A stretch of 64,000 nt of DNA from Stromatinia cepivora (GCA_014898415.1 RCTD01000012.1:1054001-1118000), one strand, 5' to 3'. Counted from the stretch's first letter, positions 21,746 through 32,768 are shown. The notes: generated by a model not told the origin, from the sequence alone. Made by a program: numbers and translations.

Positions 21746-22273
21746 GCTATAAGAATTTCTAATAAGTTTATTAAATCACTTAATAATATTAACCGAACCG
21801 ATGGTTATATGATCACGTGATATATTAATAATATAATTTAATATTATTAAATTTTATTATTATATGAAATCTCGATCATATATCATATTAGAATGATTTA
21901 TAATGGAATAGAATGTGATGGAAGTGTATAGAACTTTCTTATTTCTAAGGTTAAATATTATTGGTTACTATTTCATTTCATTATATAAAATGATTCTATA
22001 AGATTCGATTTAAATCGATCTTATTTATAATCATAGAATATTATAGAATTTCATAGAATCTTATCAAATACTATAAATAAGAAGATTTTCTTCAAAGAAT
22101 TCTTCTGAAAAACAAGCAAAATAAACTCAATATTCAATACACTTATATTTTGACTTCAACCATTATATATTCGATTACCCTTTTAAGCTATATAACTAAG
22201 TCTTCCACTATAATAATAGTGAATAGTATTATTATTATATTATTCATTATTATTAACCTATCAACCTCCTCCA
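21746..22273 (+). repeat. 5' LTR of copia element
   Basis: From 21748 the 526 bp show no difference that I could find from 25103-25628. The terminal TG seen in the right LTR reads GC here. Confidence 0.9.
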
Positions 22274-22276
22274 AGA

Positions 22277-22290
22277 GGTTATGAGCCCGG
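22277..22290 (+). promoter_or_regulatory. Primer-binding site matching the tRNA-iMet anticodon stem-loop
   Basis: GGTTATGAGCCCGG lies three bases after the LTR. Its complement CCGGGCTCATAACC has the form of the initiator tRNA anticodon arm with its CAU loop, as in Drosophila copia, which primes from a cleaved half-tRNA. Confidence 0.7.
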
Positions 22291-22754
22291 CTAGTTAAAT
22301 AACTAGCTTAAAAAGGGTATTGGCTTGATTTAAAGCTATAATATTATAGCTATTAAGCCGTCGAATATAATTATATCAATATAATATCGATATTATATTG
22401 AAATACCATCGAAAATAAACCCTGAGGCCTGCGTCCCTGAAGCTAAACCTAATTGAGCGAATAAAATTAGGTCCCTAGACGATATATTTAAGCTATACGC
22501 TACCCATAGCGGGTGATATATCAATTTCTTCATACCAAGGTGCCCTAGCTTGATTAGGCTTTATTTTATACAGTTTAAAATAAAGATCTAATTTAAGAGG
22601 TGGCTGGTTTATAATTTTTAATCGAATTAATTTCGATATCAATTCGAATCATAATCGAAATTCATTCAAAATTTTAATACTAAATTCATCAAAAATTAGT
22701 ATTAATTTTATATCAGATTAAAAGTCCATATAGCTTACATATAAAGGCTTAAAA

Positions 22755-24794
22755 ATGGCTTCCGGTATAAATTTTAAAGGAGAACCCTTGAAAGGGAGGT
22801 CCAATTATATTGAATGGATAAATAAGGCTAAATTATACCTTGAAATTAATGGTTTTATGCCTTATATCGATGGTTCCGAAACTCCTCCAAATAAATCATT
22901 ATATATTAATGAAAAAGGAGAACCTTATAGCCCTGAATTAGCTATTAGATTTAATGAAAGAACCTCTGAATATCTTCGAAATGAAAAGAGGGCTTTAGGA
23001 GCTATTAAATCTATAATTAGCTTCGAATTAGTCGAAAGATTTAAAGATAAAAATTCGGCTAAAACCCTTTGGGAATCTATTAATAAAATATTTGGAGAAT
23101 CATCCTTAGAATTAATGGGGAGATATCTAAATAAATTAATAGAATCTAATTATAATAGTTCTGATGGAATGGATGAATATACTAATTCTATCCAATCGTC
23201 ATATAACTATTTAAAATCGATGAAATACGAAATTCCGAAGGCCTTTATTGCATGGTTCCTTTTTAGAGGCCTACCTAGTTCATTCGATGGTTTTGCCTCT
23301 CGAAAATACGAAGAATTAGCTAAAGAATTAGCTAATAATAATAATATTGATTTAGATAATTTATTTTCTGAATTAATATCCGAAGAGGCTAGAATGAAAT
23401 CTAATATAGATCTCAACGCAAATAAGGCTAGTTTTAAAAATAATAAAACTCCTTATTGTAGTCATTGCCGGAAGAAGGGTCATTTAGAATCTAAATGCTT
23501 TATTAAATACCCTGAATTAAAGAATAATAAGGGTAATAATAATAAGCAATCCAATTCTGATTCGAATAATAATTCGAATAAAAAGAACCCTCTTTCAAAC
23601 AAGCAATTAATGACTGTAAATCATAATATTCGACTAGCTAATTCAGTCAATATTTCGAAATACAAATTCATATTAGATTCAGGAGCTACAGAACATTATT
23701 GCCCTAATAAGGAATGGTTTATTAATTATAAACCATTGAAAAATCAATATATCACTATAGCCAATGGTGAAAATACTTCAATCGAAGGAATAGGTGATAT
23801 TCCAATTATTATTAATAATAATTCAGAAGTTATTATTCAAGGGGTATATTATATACCAAAATTAGCTACAACTATAATTAGCTCAAATAAAATAGCTACT
23901 AAGGGCTGGGCTAGTCATATTATACCACCAGGAAATAAAATCAATCTAATCCATAAAAGGTATAATATTAAAACTACAGCTCCTTGGATCAATAATGCTT
24001 ATTATTTAGATTTTAAAATAAATTCTAAATATATCAAAAGCATTGAAAATAACTCTGAATCTGAAAAATCAGAGCTATTAGCCAATAAAATCGATTTAAA
24101 CCTAATGCACAAAAGATTAGGTCACATTAATAAGGATCGTTTAATTAAATCCTTGAATATTAAATCAGAAAATAATATATCTGATTTAAATATATGCGAA
24201 TCAGGCAAATTCGGCAAATTCCATCAAATAATAAGTCGAAAACCCTCTGATATTCCCGATATATCGAATAAATTCGAAAAATTCAGTCTAAATATTCAAG
24301 GGAATTTAAAATATTCCGATGAATATAAAAATCAGGATTTAAATATTTTGGAAGAAGAAAGCCCTGATTTCGAACCTATTAATACCATAAATGAAGAAGA
24401 AGAAAATTCAACTTCAATTATAGTACAAAACCCAATTCCCGAAGAGAGAATAGTCGAATCAGGACGCTCAAATAATGAAATCGAGGAAGGAACCCCTGAA
24501 AAACCTGAAATTCGAACCTCTAAACGAATTAGAGGGTTAAAACCTGAAAATAAAGGACTTTCATATGATCATAATGGAGTATCATATTATGGCCTAGCTC
24601 TTTCTGGGTATTTTAATTCGATTAATAAGGGGGTACAATTCGAAATCGACGATGAAAATTCGAAAAACCTTCAATTAACTTTCGATACTCAGCTTAAAAA
24701 TAATAATAAAATTATTATTAAAAAGCCTGATCATATATTAATCGAACCAAAATCCTATAAAGAAGCAATTAGCTCACCGGATAAAGAATATTGA
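22755..24794 (+). CDS. Copia Gag-protease polyprotein with deleted integrase (679 aa)
   Basis: One open frame begins MASGINFKGEPLKGRSNYIEW, typical of copia Gag. A CCHC zinc knuckle CSHCRKKGHLESKC lies at residues 235-248. The aspartic protease site DSGA is at about 308-311, followed by the pre-integrase region (MHKRLGHINKDRL, near 452). After FEKFSLNIQG the integrase catalytic core is absent and the frame runs directly into the linker normally found before reverse transcriptase. It stops at a TGA in SPDKEY-stop-LKAMDYE, where related elements usually have Trp, so one G-to-A change explains the stop. The frame remains open, so Gag and protease could still be made, but integration and reverse transcription would need another element. 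Confidence 0.9.
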   Translation: MASGINFKGEPLKGRSNYIEWINKAKLYLEINGFMPYIDGSETPPNKSLYINEKGEPYSPELAIRFNERTSEYLRNEKRALGAIKSIISFELVERFKDKNSAKTLWESINKIFGESSLELMGRYLNKLIESNYNSSDGMDEYTNSIQSSYNYLKSMKYEIPKAFIAWFLFRGLPSSFDGFASRKYEELAKELANNNNIDLDNLFSELISEEARMKSNIDLNANKASFKNNKTPYCSHCRKKGHLESKCFIKYPELKNNKGNNNKQSNSDSNNNSNKKNPLSNKQLMTVNHNIRLANSVNISKYKFILDSGATEHYCPNKEWFINYKPLKNQYITIANGENTSIEGIGDIPIIINNNSEVIIQGVYYIPKLATTIISSNKIATKGWASHIIPPGNKINLIHKRYNIKTTAPWINNAYYLDFKINSKYIKSIENNSESEKSELLANKIDLNLMHKRLGHINKDRLIKSLNIKSENNISDLNICESGKFGKFHQIISRKPSDIPDISNKFEKFSLNIQGNLKYSDEYKNQDLNILEEESPDFEPINTINEEEENSTSIIVQNPIPEERIVESGRSNNEIEEGTPEKPEIRTSKRIRGLKPENKGLSYDHNGVSYYGLALSGYFNSINKGVQFEIDDENSKNLQLTFDTQLKNNNKIIIKKPDHILIEPKSYKEAISSPDKEY

Positions 24795-25065
24795 TTAAAA
24801 GCTATGGATTATGAAATAAATACCCTTGAACTGAATAAAACCTGGGATATTATTAATAATCCTAATAATAATAAAACCCTCAAAACTAGATGGGTTTATA
24901 AAATAAAGGATTTAGGCGATTTTATTGAATTCAAAGCATATTATAAATTCAGACGATCTAAATCTGATTTATACATCAACTAATGATCAAGAAGCCGATG
25001 GCCTTACTAAGCCATTAGCTCGAATTAAATTAATCGAATTTTTAAAACAGATTAATTTATATTGA
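24795..25065 (+). pseudogene. Remnant of copia reverse transcriptase fused to RNase H end
   Basis: After the TGA the frame continues LKAMDYEINTLELNKTWDII...TRWVYKIKDLGDF, the start of copia reverse transcriptase. It then jumps, with a frame change, to DQEADGLTKPLARIKLIEFL, the RNase H C-terminus. The palm with its catalytic aspartates is missing. Confidence 0.85.
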
Positions 25066-25090
25066 TATTATTAAAATATTTAATATACTT

Positions 25091-25100
25091 ATTAAGGGGG
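25091..25100 (+). promoter_or_regulatory. Polypurine tract of copia element
   Basis: ATTAAGGGGG directly precedes the TGTATAAG start of the 3' LTR, the expected plus-strand priming position. Confidence 0.75.
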
Positions 25101-25628
25101 TGTATAAGAATTTCTAATAAGTTTATTAAATCACTTAATAATATTAACCGAACCGATGGTTATATGATCACGTGATATATTAATAATATAATTTAATATT
25201 ATTAAATTTTATTATTATATGAAATCTCGATCATATATCATATTAGAATGATTTATAATGGAATAGAATGTGATGGAAGTGTATAGAACTTTCTTATTTC
25301 TAAGGTTAAATATTATTGGTTACTATTTCATTTCATTATATAAAATGATTCTATAAGATTCGATTTAAATCGATCTTATTTATAATCATAGAATATTATA
25401 GAATTTCATAGAATCTTATCAAATACTATAAATAAGAAGATTTTCTTCAAAGAATTCTTCTGAAAAACAAGCAAAATAAACTCAATATTCAATACACTTA
25501 TATTTTGACTTCAACCATTATATATTCGATTACCCTTTTAAGCTATATAACTAAGTCTTCCACTATAATAATAGTGAATAGTATTATTATTATATTATTC
25601 ATTATTATTAACCTATCAACCTCCTCCA
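25101..25628 (+). repeat. 3' LTR of copia element
   Basis: Begins TGTATAAG and ends CCTCCA. From 25103 the 526 bp match the left LTR by eye with no indel. Confidence 0.92.
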
Positions 25629-26511
25629 AGAGGGGCAAATGGAAAACCTTTAAATGGAAAGATAACTTTCCTAACTAGGCATAGGAACATGGTTCTGCTA
25701 GGCAACAAGGATTTTTGTGGATCTTCTCATGTACGTGCACCTGGCTTCCGGCTGGATGGGTGTCAAGCTCATTCGACGACCAATACATGCAACTAACAAC
25801 CAACAAACATGCATACCTATTAAAGCTATAAATTTCCCTCGCGTTTGCACACCTGGAACTTATCCGAGATTGAGGGCCAAGAAACTACATCTTTCCGAAT
25901 ATTTTGACACAGATTCAGGCTTTTATGGCAAGTGTCTCTTCTCTCTAGCTACGATGCTATTTTAACATTTAGCTATATCTGTAGCACAGTGATATCAATA
26001 GCATGATTACCTATTTCATGATATGTCATTAGATAATTTTGGATAAATTTAGAACCTACGTGATCTCGGACTATTCATAATTAGTTGTTATGTATACGGA
26101 GAAACTTCAGTGTAATCTGGAACGTACATGCGAACGCAGAACTTTGAGTGTGAGGACTTTTCGGAGGACTTTCTTTGCAATTTTTGTTTCTTATTTTTTT
26201 AAAAAAAACGTGAGTTATATGTTAGGGTTAGATATCATGATCATATATAATCACCAACTTAACTCAACTCCTTCATTAAGCGAACAAAAATCTTCCAGAA
26301 GGTGCTCCTCTTCTGTAGAGATCCTCATCGAAACGCAACCTTAGCAAGCGAATACAATTTACAAAGACATTCCCGATTCCAATGTCAAGTTTCACTTTCA
26401 ATAAACTTTTTTTTCTTTCTTGAACTTCCGACTTCATCCATCTTCGACCTCATAAATGTGATACTTAACTTGACTTCCATGAATCCGCACATCTCCCTTC
26501 TAGTATCATCT

Positions 26512-26535
26512 ATCCATCCATCCATCCATCCATCC
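26512..26535. repeat. (ATCC)6 microsatellite
   Basis: Six perfect tetranucleotide copies. Confidence 0.9.
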
Positions 26536-26689
26536 ACTACCGATCATCTTACTATATAACGCACTTCTGCTCCACATCACCTCACAACAACCATCACAAA
26601 ACCCTCCATCTCATCTCATCTCTCAACACACCTTCCACACCACAGACTTTCTCCAAAATCCAGATCCAGATCCAAGTCCGAATCAATCC

Positions 26690-26736
26690 TCCAACCACAA
26701 CCACAACCACAACCACATCCACATCCACATCCACAA
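26690..26736. repeat. CCACAA/CCACAT hexanucleotide repeat
   Basis: About seven copies of CCACAA grading into CCACAT, upstream of the small gene at 26829. Confidence 0.85.
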
Positions 26737-26828
26737 TAACCAACCCAAACCCCACCCACCCAAGCACACCACCAGCTCTCAAACCATCATTTAACCCTCC
26801 TCCCCCTTCTCACAATTCTCCACCGACC

Positions 26829-27074
26829 ATGCCATATGTATATTACATCTTAGGTGGACGGGAAATATGCATATGGTCAAATGACTTGTACTCACCACCA
26901 ATACCTAGAACCTTTACATGTTTTAATCAATTACCGCCTGAATTGCGCGATATGGTTTGGGACTATGCGTTTCCGCAGACGAACGCGGAGAGGGGTGAGA
27001 GTGCGGATGGGAATGGGAATGGTAGCGGTGGCGGTAATAGTGGGAGTGGATCGGATGGGGGCGGGAGATCTTAG
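26829..27074 (+). CDS. Short 2EXR-type protein, possibly truncated
   Basis: An 81-codon frame. TFTCFNQLPPELRDMVWDYAFP matches the start of the fungal 2EXR family (pattern F..F..LP.ELR..IW..A), which is usually part of a 200-400 residue protein. After this motif the frame becomes Gly/Ser/Asn-rich and stops, so the rest of the domain is missing. A donor-like GTGAGA follows the motif, so splicing to a further exon is possible, but no downstream frame continues the family. The 2EXR function is unknown. The call is either a truncated paralogue or the first exon of an unresolved gene. Confidence 0.55.
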   Translation: MPYVYYILGGREICIWSNDLYSPPIPRTFTCFNQLPPELRDMVWDYAFPQTNAERGESADGNGNGSGGGNSGSGSDGGGRS

Positions 27075-27460
27075 GTCTTTATAGAGGAGTGGAGTTATCT
27101 GTGCTCAAATGCTTGTAGGCGTTGCTTGGAGAAAGGTGACCGCTTAGGTTGGGTTTGGAATGAGGGATTACTATGATGTACGTAGCAATCAACAGATTTA
27201 AGCTCCCAAAGCAGATCTCGGAAAGTAATAGATACACCATATTAATAGTCCTGAGATAATCTCATAATCGCCATGTGAGCCCGACAACCTGATCCAACAG
27301 TGAGCGAGTCTAATGAATTCACGTATTCAACATGCCTTCGTAACATCATCCTGAACGGCCTCCCGGGCGCGCTCGTAAAAACGCCATGCTATGCTATGTC
27401 ATGCCATTCCTTGCAAAACATTTGATATGATATATGCATCAGCTCTTCCATACCAGAATT
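27075..27460. other. Short convergent intergenic region
   Basis: No gene or clear signal seen between two 3' ends. Confidence 0.5.
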
Positions 27461-29182
27461 CTAAGCCCCTGTCCCACCTTCAGGTGCCCCTTTAACTTTA
27501 TCTCCGCGTTTCCATAACTTTTGTAGTCCCTTTTTGATTGAATTTGGCGTCTGTGGACTTTTCTCTGCCACGGGGGTAGGTACTTTGGTCTCGGGTGAAT
27601 TCAACCCTAGAATACTCAACATGCTTAACCTTCTCTGCTTTTTCTTGCCCGCGAGACTAGGTTCAGGGACAGATGAAGTAGGGGGCCATTCACCATCCCG
27701 CTTCCATCCGTGTACACAACTTTGTATGACATCGGATAGATTGATAGGACAACTAGGTGTCAATGACTGTATAATAACTTTGTCATATATGGTGCTATAA
27801 GCTTGGGGGTTAATGCTTGCTCTCATTGCATTGTCCGGTGGTAGAAGAGATTTAGCAATCGGCACCTCGGTGTCCCATCCTTCTGAATCCGAGAAATCAT
27901 CCACAGCTTTATGGGGGTTCCCATTTGTATGGACTGGTGTATTTTCGATGCCGCGTGGTTCTCGTCCGGTTGGTGGAGGGACACGTCGAGCACAAGTCCA
28001 TGCATCACGTCTTTCTACATAACAATGTACTCCAGTATTCCATTCCATTTCCGCAGCAAGCTTCTTTTTATGTCGGCGTCTTCGGGCGGCTTGTCTTTGT
28101 TTAACCAATTGACCTACACCATCAGGGCTGTCAAATCGAAAAAGGCTTTCCTTATCCGGAGAATTGATGTTAATGGGACCCTTAGGGGAAGTCGGATCCT
28201 CGCCCTCGCTCCCGCTAGGATCGCTTTCCCAGATATCTCTTTCTCGCCACTCCTCCTTATATGTAGGGCTATCCATACTAGTATTCTGGGCCTCGTCCAA
28301 AGAAGGGTTCTTGACTAATGCTTCCATTATATCGATAGGGTCACTTTCTTCTGCTGGCCAGACCCAATTCCAGTCCTGCTTCACGTTCTTCTCCAAGTAT
28401 TGCCGAACAGCTTCTTTTTGCGTCGCCCTGTCGTTACTTGTCAGCTCAGCCTCGTAAATTGTCAAGGCATTTGGATGTGCCTTGACCCGAGCCATCTTCC
28501 GACGAGTTGTTTTGCTTTTGACAACATTCATATCTTTATTTGAGATGCTGGCGGGATTCGCAATAGTGGTGTTGTCACTCGAGATTTGTGGATTTGTAAA
28601 AATAGAGGTTATTGATGGTTGACAATGTTGTTGAATACTAGGAGATATTGTAGTTTCTGTAGTGGTAGTGGTTGTATAAGGCTGGTTTTCTGTCGAGGGA
28701 TTTATATTTTCAAGTGGTCGTACGATAGACATTGGTGGTGCGACTATTTGAGAAGCAAGCATGATTAGAATATACCTTTCAAGAAGTATTCTCATGATGT
28801 AAAGGGTAAAGATTTAATGGTTCGTCCTACCTGAATTGGTATTTTCCGCATTTACTTTCCGTCCATCTCCACCTGTTGTTGCCGTATCAATAATCGATTT
28901 CGACTCATTACCAACATCGGAACTTTTGTGTAAGGCAGGGTCTGATTGTGAGGGATTATCCGGAGCTTTGAGCTCTTGTTGATTTGATGAAGATACAGAT
29001 AAATTATTCAATATTTGAGATGTCGATGATTCCAAATTCGTCTTAGCTGCAGTGACTTCTATGCCTTCTTTAGTATCAGTAGTGACTTCTAGTTCAGGAG
29101 TATCATGGCGAGGGTCGTATTTTGCTTCGTCCGATGTATTAACTGGATGATTTGCCATGCCGGCAGATGTATCTTGAGACAT
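27461..29182 (-). CDS. Conserved fungal protein resembling the DUF4050 / Gag1-clamp type (544 aa)
   Basis: Inferred exons 28831-29182 and 27461-28743 (intron 28744-28830, GTAGGA..AATAG) give 545 codons. Residues 1-150 are Ser/Thr/Asn-rich and disordered. The conserved part begins near residue 160 (RRKMARVKAHPNAL) and includes KQDWNWVWPAEESDPID, EEWRERDIWES, SLFRFDSPDGVG, an Arg/Lys helix (RQAARRRRHKKKLAAEMEW), CYVERRDAWTCARRVPP, and the block AYSTIYDKVIIQSLTPSCPI followed by NLSDVIQSCVHGWKRDGEWPP. The tail is basic (KKGLQKLWKRGDKVKG). From memory this pattern matches the fungal family once called DUF4050, now linked to Gag1-like clamp proteins; that assignment needs a profile search. No membrane span. 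Conserved composition and a clean intron support a real gene. Confidence 0.8.
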
Positions 29183-31017
29183 ATCGCATCATTTAATAAT
29201 GAATTTATAGGTATAACAAAAGCATTTTATATATTATTGGCTATTGTGGTCAAAGATGCAGATTTTGGAGGGGATAAAACAAGATGGAAGAACTTGTTTT
29301 TCATGACTAATACACCCACTAATAAATCGTCAAGTCGATCCCTGTGCCGATTTGCTTGGCATATCCGGGGAAGTTGTGAGGAAACTTTAAGAATGCTTAT
29401 CCTAACGTTCATCGAATATTGCAACATCTATGGTATTGTCATTGGAGAGATGTTCATAGATTTCGGGACTTCATGTTATTTTTGATGGGGGCGTATGGCG
29501 TGTGCGATATTATGAGAAACTTCTTGTGCATCATCCTCGTTCCATAAGTGGCGAAGAGCGAAAACACCTCGATGTCAATGCATTGTTTTTGGGTTTTGGG
29601 TTATCTTTGACATTTTTGTTTCTTCCTCAAAGAACTTACCTAACACTTCTATTTGGGGCGGTCGGCGGTGTGCGGTGTGCGACATTAAAGAAACTTTCAT
29701 ACATTCTCATTCCATATGGCGAAGAGCTTCAACACCAATGCATTGGCTATGGGACATCCTCAAGATTTCTTCTGTTTTCTTCACAAAACTTTACCTTTTT
29801 TTAGGGGCAGACAACGGTATGCGACAACGAGAAACTTCCGAACGTTCTCTCCCCATCGTGGCTAGAACCTAGCTTTGCTTAAGATACCTCATTACGATAT
29901 TCATCACTTCCTTCGAATTCATATCATAATATATTTCCAACAACTGCCCACAGGATCAATCACAAGTCATTTTCTGGTGGTAACTCGATGAGTTTATATG
30001 AGATAAGATGGCTATAAGGAAGCCCTTGATTATGAAGCCCCGTTATTCTAGCAGTGGAATTTCTCTGCTCCGTGTTATATAAGTCCAAAGTTATAAACCT
30101 GTGCTGCCCTCTGCCCCTCAACAGCCGGATGCATCTGTTAGCACATGATGCGAAATGTGTCTCTGTCACGTGACCAACACGCGTTTCCTTGCAAGGCTGT
30201 TGGTACTCCTATCTTTCGGGCCAACTACTAACTATAAAAAGGCCTGATGATTATCTCAATGGCGCTGAAGCTGCTTCTTTGAACATGACCAAGTACCTAC
30301 GTACGCCAAAAGTCTTTTTTGCTAGCTAGTCGTTCCTCGGTGACTAGCAACCCTCACTCCTTGTAAATTGGATTGATTTAACTAGAAATGGTAATGGTAC
30401 TTGGTAGATGACAGCTCTAGTCGTGGATAATGATAAAACATTCCTGTTCTCGTGACGAGGAAATCACATAATTCACCCGTCTACCATCCCAGCATTTAGC
30501 ACTCAGGTATTCGGTTTCGATTTTCTCTGATTCCGAAGATATAAAAAGGATCGTTTCGGACAAGAAACTTCGCACATATTCCCATAGCCGACATGCAAAT
30601 GGGAAGAATTATCATTCTGGATACTCTGGTCTAAAATATCTGTTAGCATTTCCAACACAAATCCTGTCTTTGTGCATATCATCAAGGTTACTACCAGCCC
30701 TTGTGGTTTGTGCTCACCAGCGGCTAGAACATGTACTTCAACAAGTTTCACTCCACAAGGGTACGTACAATGACCTCGATTCAGGCACTAACTATATTGC
30801 TGGCGCACATAAAGCAAAAATTCCTTCGACCTTCTCATGTAGACATATTGTAGTGTTAGATCTCCCATATAATGCTCTTTATCTACTCTATAAACTACTA
30901 ATGTGCCAGTTACCAATACTTAGGATTTCAACATCTTCTATCCGTCTAATCTCATCATCTATTTCCAATCTAAACAGTATATTTCATACCAGAATTATTA
31001 GTTTGCGCCCCTTGTAG
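29183..31017. other. Long intergenic region with degenerate tandem units
   Basis: No gene found. It contains three diverged units at 29486-29870. Further frames up to 31.0 kb look like chance, although an upstream exon of the next gene may lie near 30.9 kb. Confidence 0.5.
29486..29870. repeat. Three degenerate tandem units of about 160 bp
   Basis: Units begin near 29486, 29655 and 29813. Each has a G-rich start followed by TGCGA, GAAACTTC or GAAACTTTC, and the first two also share TTCCATA, GGCGAAGAGC and ATGCATTG in the same order. The third is cut short. Confidence 0.6.
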
Positions 31018-31477
31018 CAAACATGGCAAGGACTACTGGCGGACGTGATGATCGTGAAAACAAGCACAGAGAAGAGCGCAGAGTCACGAGCGGAAATGGA
31101 GGCTCTACGGGACGCAATAGCGAAAAAGACGATTATTGCAAGGAGATGTGCAGAAGAGAGGATAGGGAAAAGTCCACCTCCAACTCCAGTGGTAGAGGTA
31201 GTGGCAGCAGTAGAAATATCGACGCAAAGCCCATCCCAAAACCCAAACCACAGCAAAATTCCAAGAATGGCTCGAAAAAGAAGCTCGTCGTCGTGCTGGA
31301 GGGGCTCGAGATTTGATAGATAGTTGTGCGGATGATATAATTCACGAACAGTATAGGAATAAGCGGAAAGGTAGACCCTTGTGGAATTGGACGCGACAAG
31401 AGGTTAGAGATTGGTGTAGTAGGGAATCGGCGGGGGATTCTAATCTTGAGAGAAAACTTTGGGAGAGGTATAGATGA
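31018..31477 (+). pseudogene. 3' exon of an unknown basic protein, disrupted by one frameshift
   Basis: After an acceptor-like TTGTAG at 31012-31017 the plus strand opens as QTWQGLLADVMIVKTSTEKS and continues EMEALRDAIAKKTIIARRCA. Around 31257-31262 (GCAAAATTCC) the protein-like frame shifts by one base and continues KFQEWLEKEARRRAGGARDL to a well-formed end NLERKLWERYR and a TGA at 31475-31477. Removing one A from the AAAA run would join the two halves. No family recognised; the composition is charged and helical. A 5' exon must lie upstream. Alternatives are a recent pseudogene, a strain-specific lesion or an assembly error in a homopolymer. Confidence 0.55.
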
Positions 31478-32211
31478 GGGTGGTGTGGTATGTCAGTTTC
31501 ATATTTTGCGGGGGATGCATTTTGTTCGTTTCGTTGTGTAGTTTTATTTTTCGTTTTTTTTTTGCAGTTGGTGTAAGGTTGGGTGTACAGCGACTGCGGA
31601 TCGAGGCGCTAGACATTAATATAAGATTGAGAGTCAATATTGATATCTCGCTCAAACATATTCTTAAGCTGTCAGTTTTGTTCGCTTTGAATATATTTTG
31701 TATGATGATATATTTTTAAGTCAAAAACCGCCACGCTGTCTAAAGCGCTTCTTATAACATATATTATGTTAGACTATGAGGTTTAGAAATATAAAACAAG
31801 TATTCTGCCTTTAATTGATTGAGATTGATATGAAAATCGCTTCTCTTAAAAACGAATCGCTCTTCTTTCTTTGTATTATATATTGAAGCCATTGAGCTGC
31901 TAAAGGTGTAGACACTATGTTGTACAGCCTAGGAACCTAGCTTGCGAGTTCTTTCTCCTATTTCATAGAAAGTAGACAGCAAATTCATAAAATTCTCTCC
32001 TTGAAACCACTACACGGCTCTTCAAACTTCACTACTTAGTACACATCATCTTGCAACTCAGCGCGACACTAAAGAATTGCTTCCTTATGAGCAGAACAAA
32101 TAGAAAGAAATTACAGGCCATAGGACACCTGACTAGCATCATGTTTACATCCCAGATCTGGATTATGCATGATCCATACCACAACCCATACCCATAAGGT
32201 GTGAACATCAA
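31478..32211. other. Intergenic region before the motif array
   Basis: No gene seen. Short T-rich tracts occur near 31550. Confidence 0.5.
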
Positions 32212-32249
32212 TTTGTTGCACATCTCATTGAGGTCACCCACGGTCAGGC
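32212..32249 (+). repeat. Array motif copy 1
   Basis: Intact TGTTGCACATCTC; the arms are AGGTC and GGTC with a longer loop. Confidence 0.7.
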
Positions 32250-32350
32250 CATATTATCAAGCGGGGTGCTGCAGGCCAAGCAATAGATGCATTTTCCTAG
32301 TAATTAAATGCTATTGGGCGTCAAACCTAGAGTAAAGAGAGCATTTTTTC

Positions 32351-32375
32351 CACCCCGGCCCCCAATGCGACCTCC
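32351..32375 (+). repeat. Second short motif (…ATGCGACC), copy a
   Basis: A GGCC-rich lead-in followed by CAATGCGACCT. Related sites lie at 36643 and 37092, beside the motif array. Confidence 0.45.
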
Positions 32376-32453
32376 TGCAGATGACAGCGGTCTTCACAGA
32401 CTATTGAAAAACTCTGTCCTTGCAAGAAGATAACGAAAGTAGACGACATACAA

Positions 32454-32482
32454 TTGTTGCATATCTCAGATGGCCTTGACCC
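32454..32482 (+). repeat. Array motif copy 2
   Basis: TGTTGCATATCTC intact; the arms are decayed (TGGCC, TGACC). Confidence 0.75.
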
Positions 32483-32738
32483 AACCTTGCGCTGGCAAGA
32501 TGATTTCCTCAGCCAATGTATTGAGGAGATAAAGTTTGAAATTATGGTGCTTCGCAAGCAAAGGGGAACAAATATCCACAAATAGCAAACGGATAAGCAT
32601 AAATAATCTCATGGTCGCAGGAAAGGTCTCTTGATCATCCTCATCTCATTCCTTCTCCTCCATCCCTGGCACGATCGCAATTCATCACTCGATTAACGCC
32701 AGACTCAAACATTCCAATCAATACTCATCAAAAAGAAA

Positions 32739-32768
32739 TGTTGCACATCTCCAAAGGCCGCTGACCCC
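32739..32768 (+). repeat. Array motif copy 3
   Basis: TGTTGCACATCTC followed by AAAGGCCGCTGACCCC. Confidence 0.8.

Larger units (their letters stand above)
21746..25628 (+). mobile_element. Internally deleted Ty1/copia retrotransposon with matching LTRs
   Basis: Two long direct repeats bound about 2.8 kb of internal sequence. The order is 5' LTR, primer-binding site, gag/protease frame, a truncated pol remnant, polypurine tract and 3' LTR. The integrase core and most of reverse transcriptase are missing. A 5-bp AGAGG occurs on both sides (21738-21742 and 25629-25633) and may be the target duplication, though a few extra G's blur the left edge. Matching LTRs imply a young insertion; the missing enzymes imply mobilisation in trans. 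Confidence 0.93.
25629..26828. other. Intergenic region right of the copia element
   Basis: No convincing gene. It holds two simple repeats and probably the promoter of the downstream 2EXR-type gene. Short frames at 25717-26559 have no splice or domain support. Confidence 0.5.

Noticed and set aside
26222..26236. Telomere-like TTAGGGTTAG
   Set aside because: Only about one and a half units, internal to the chromosome, no array.
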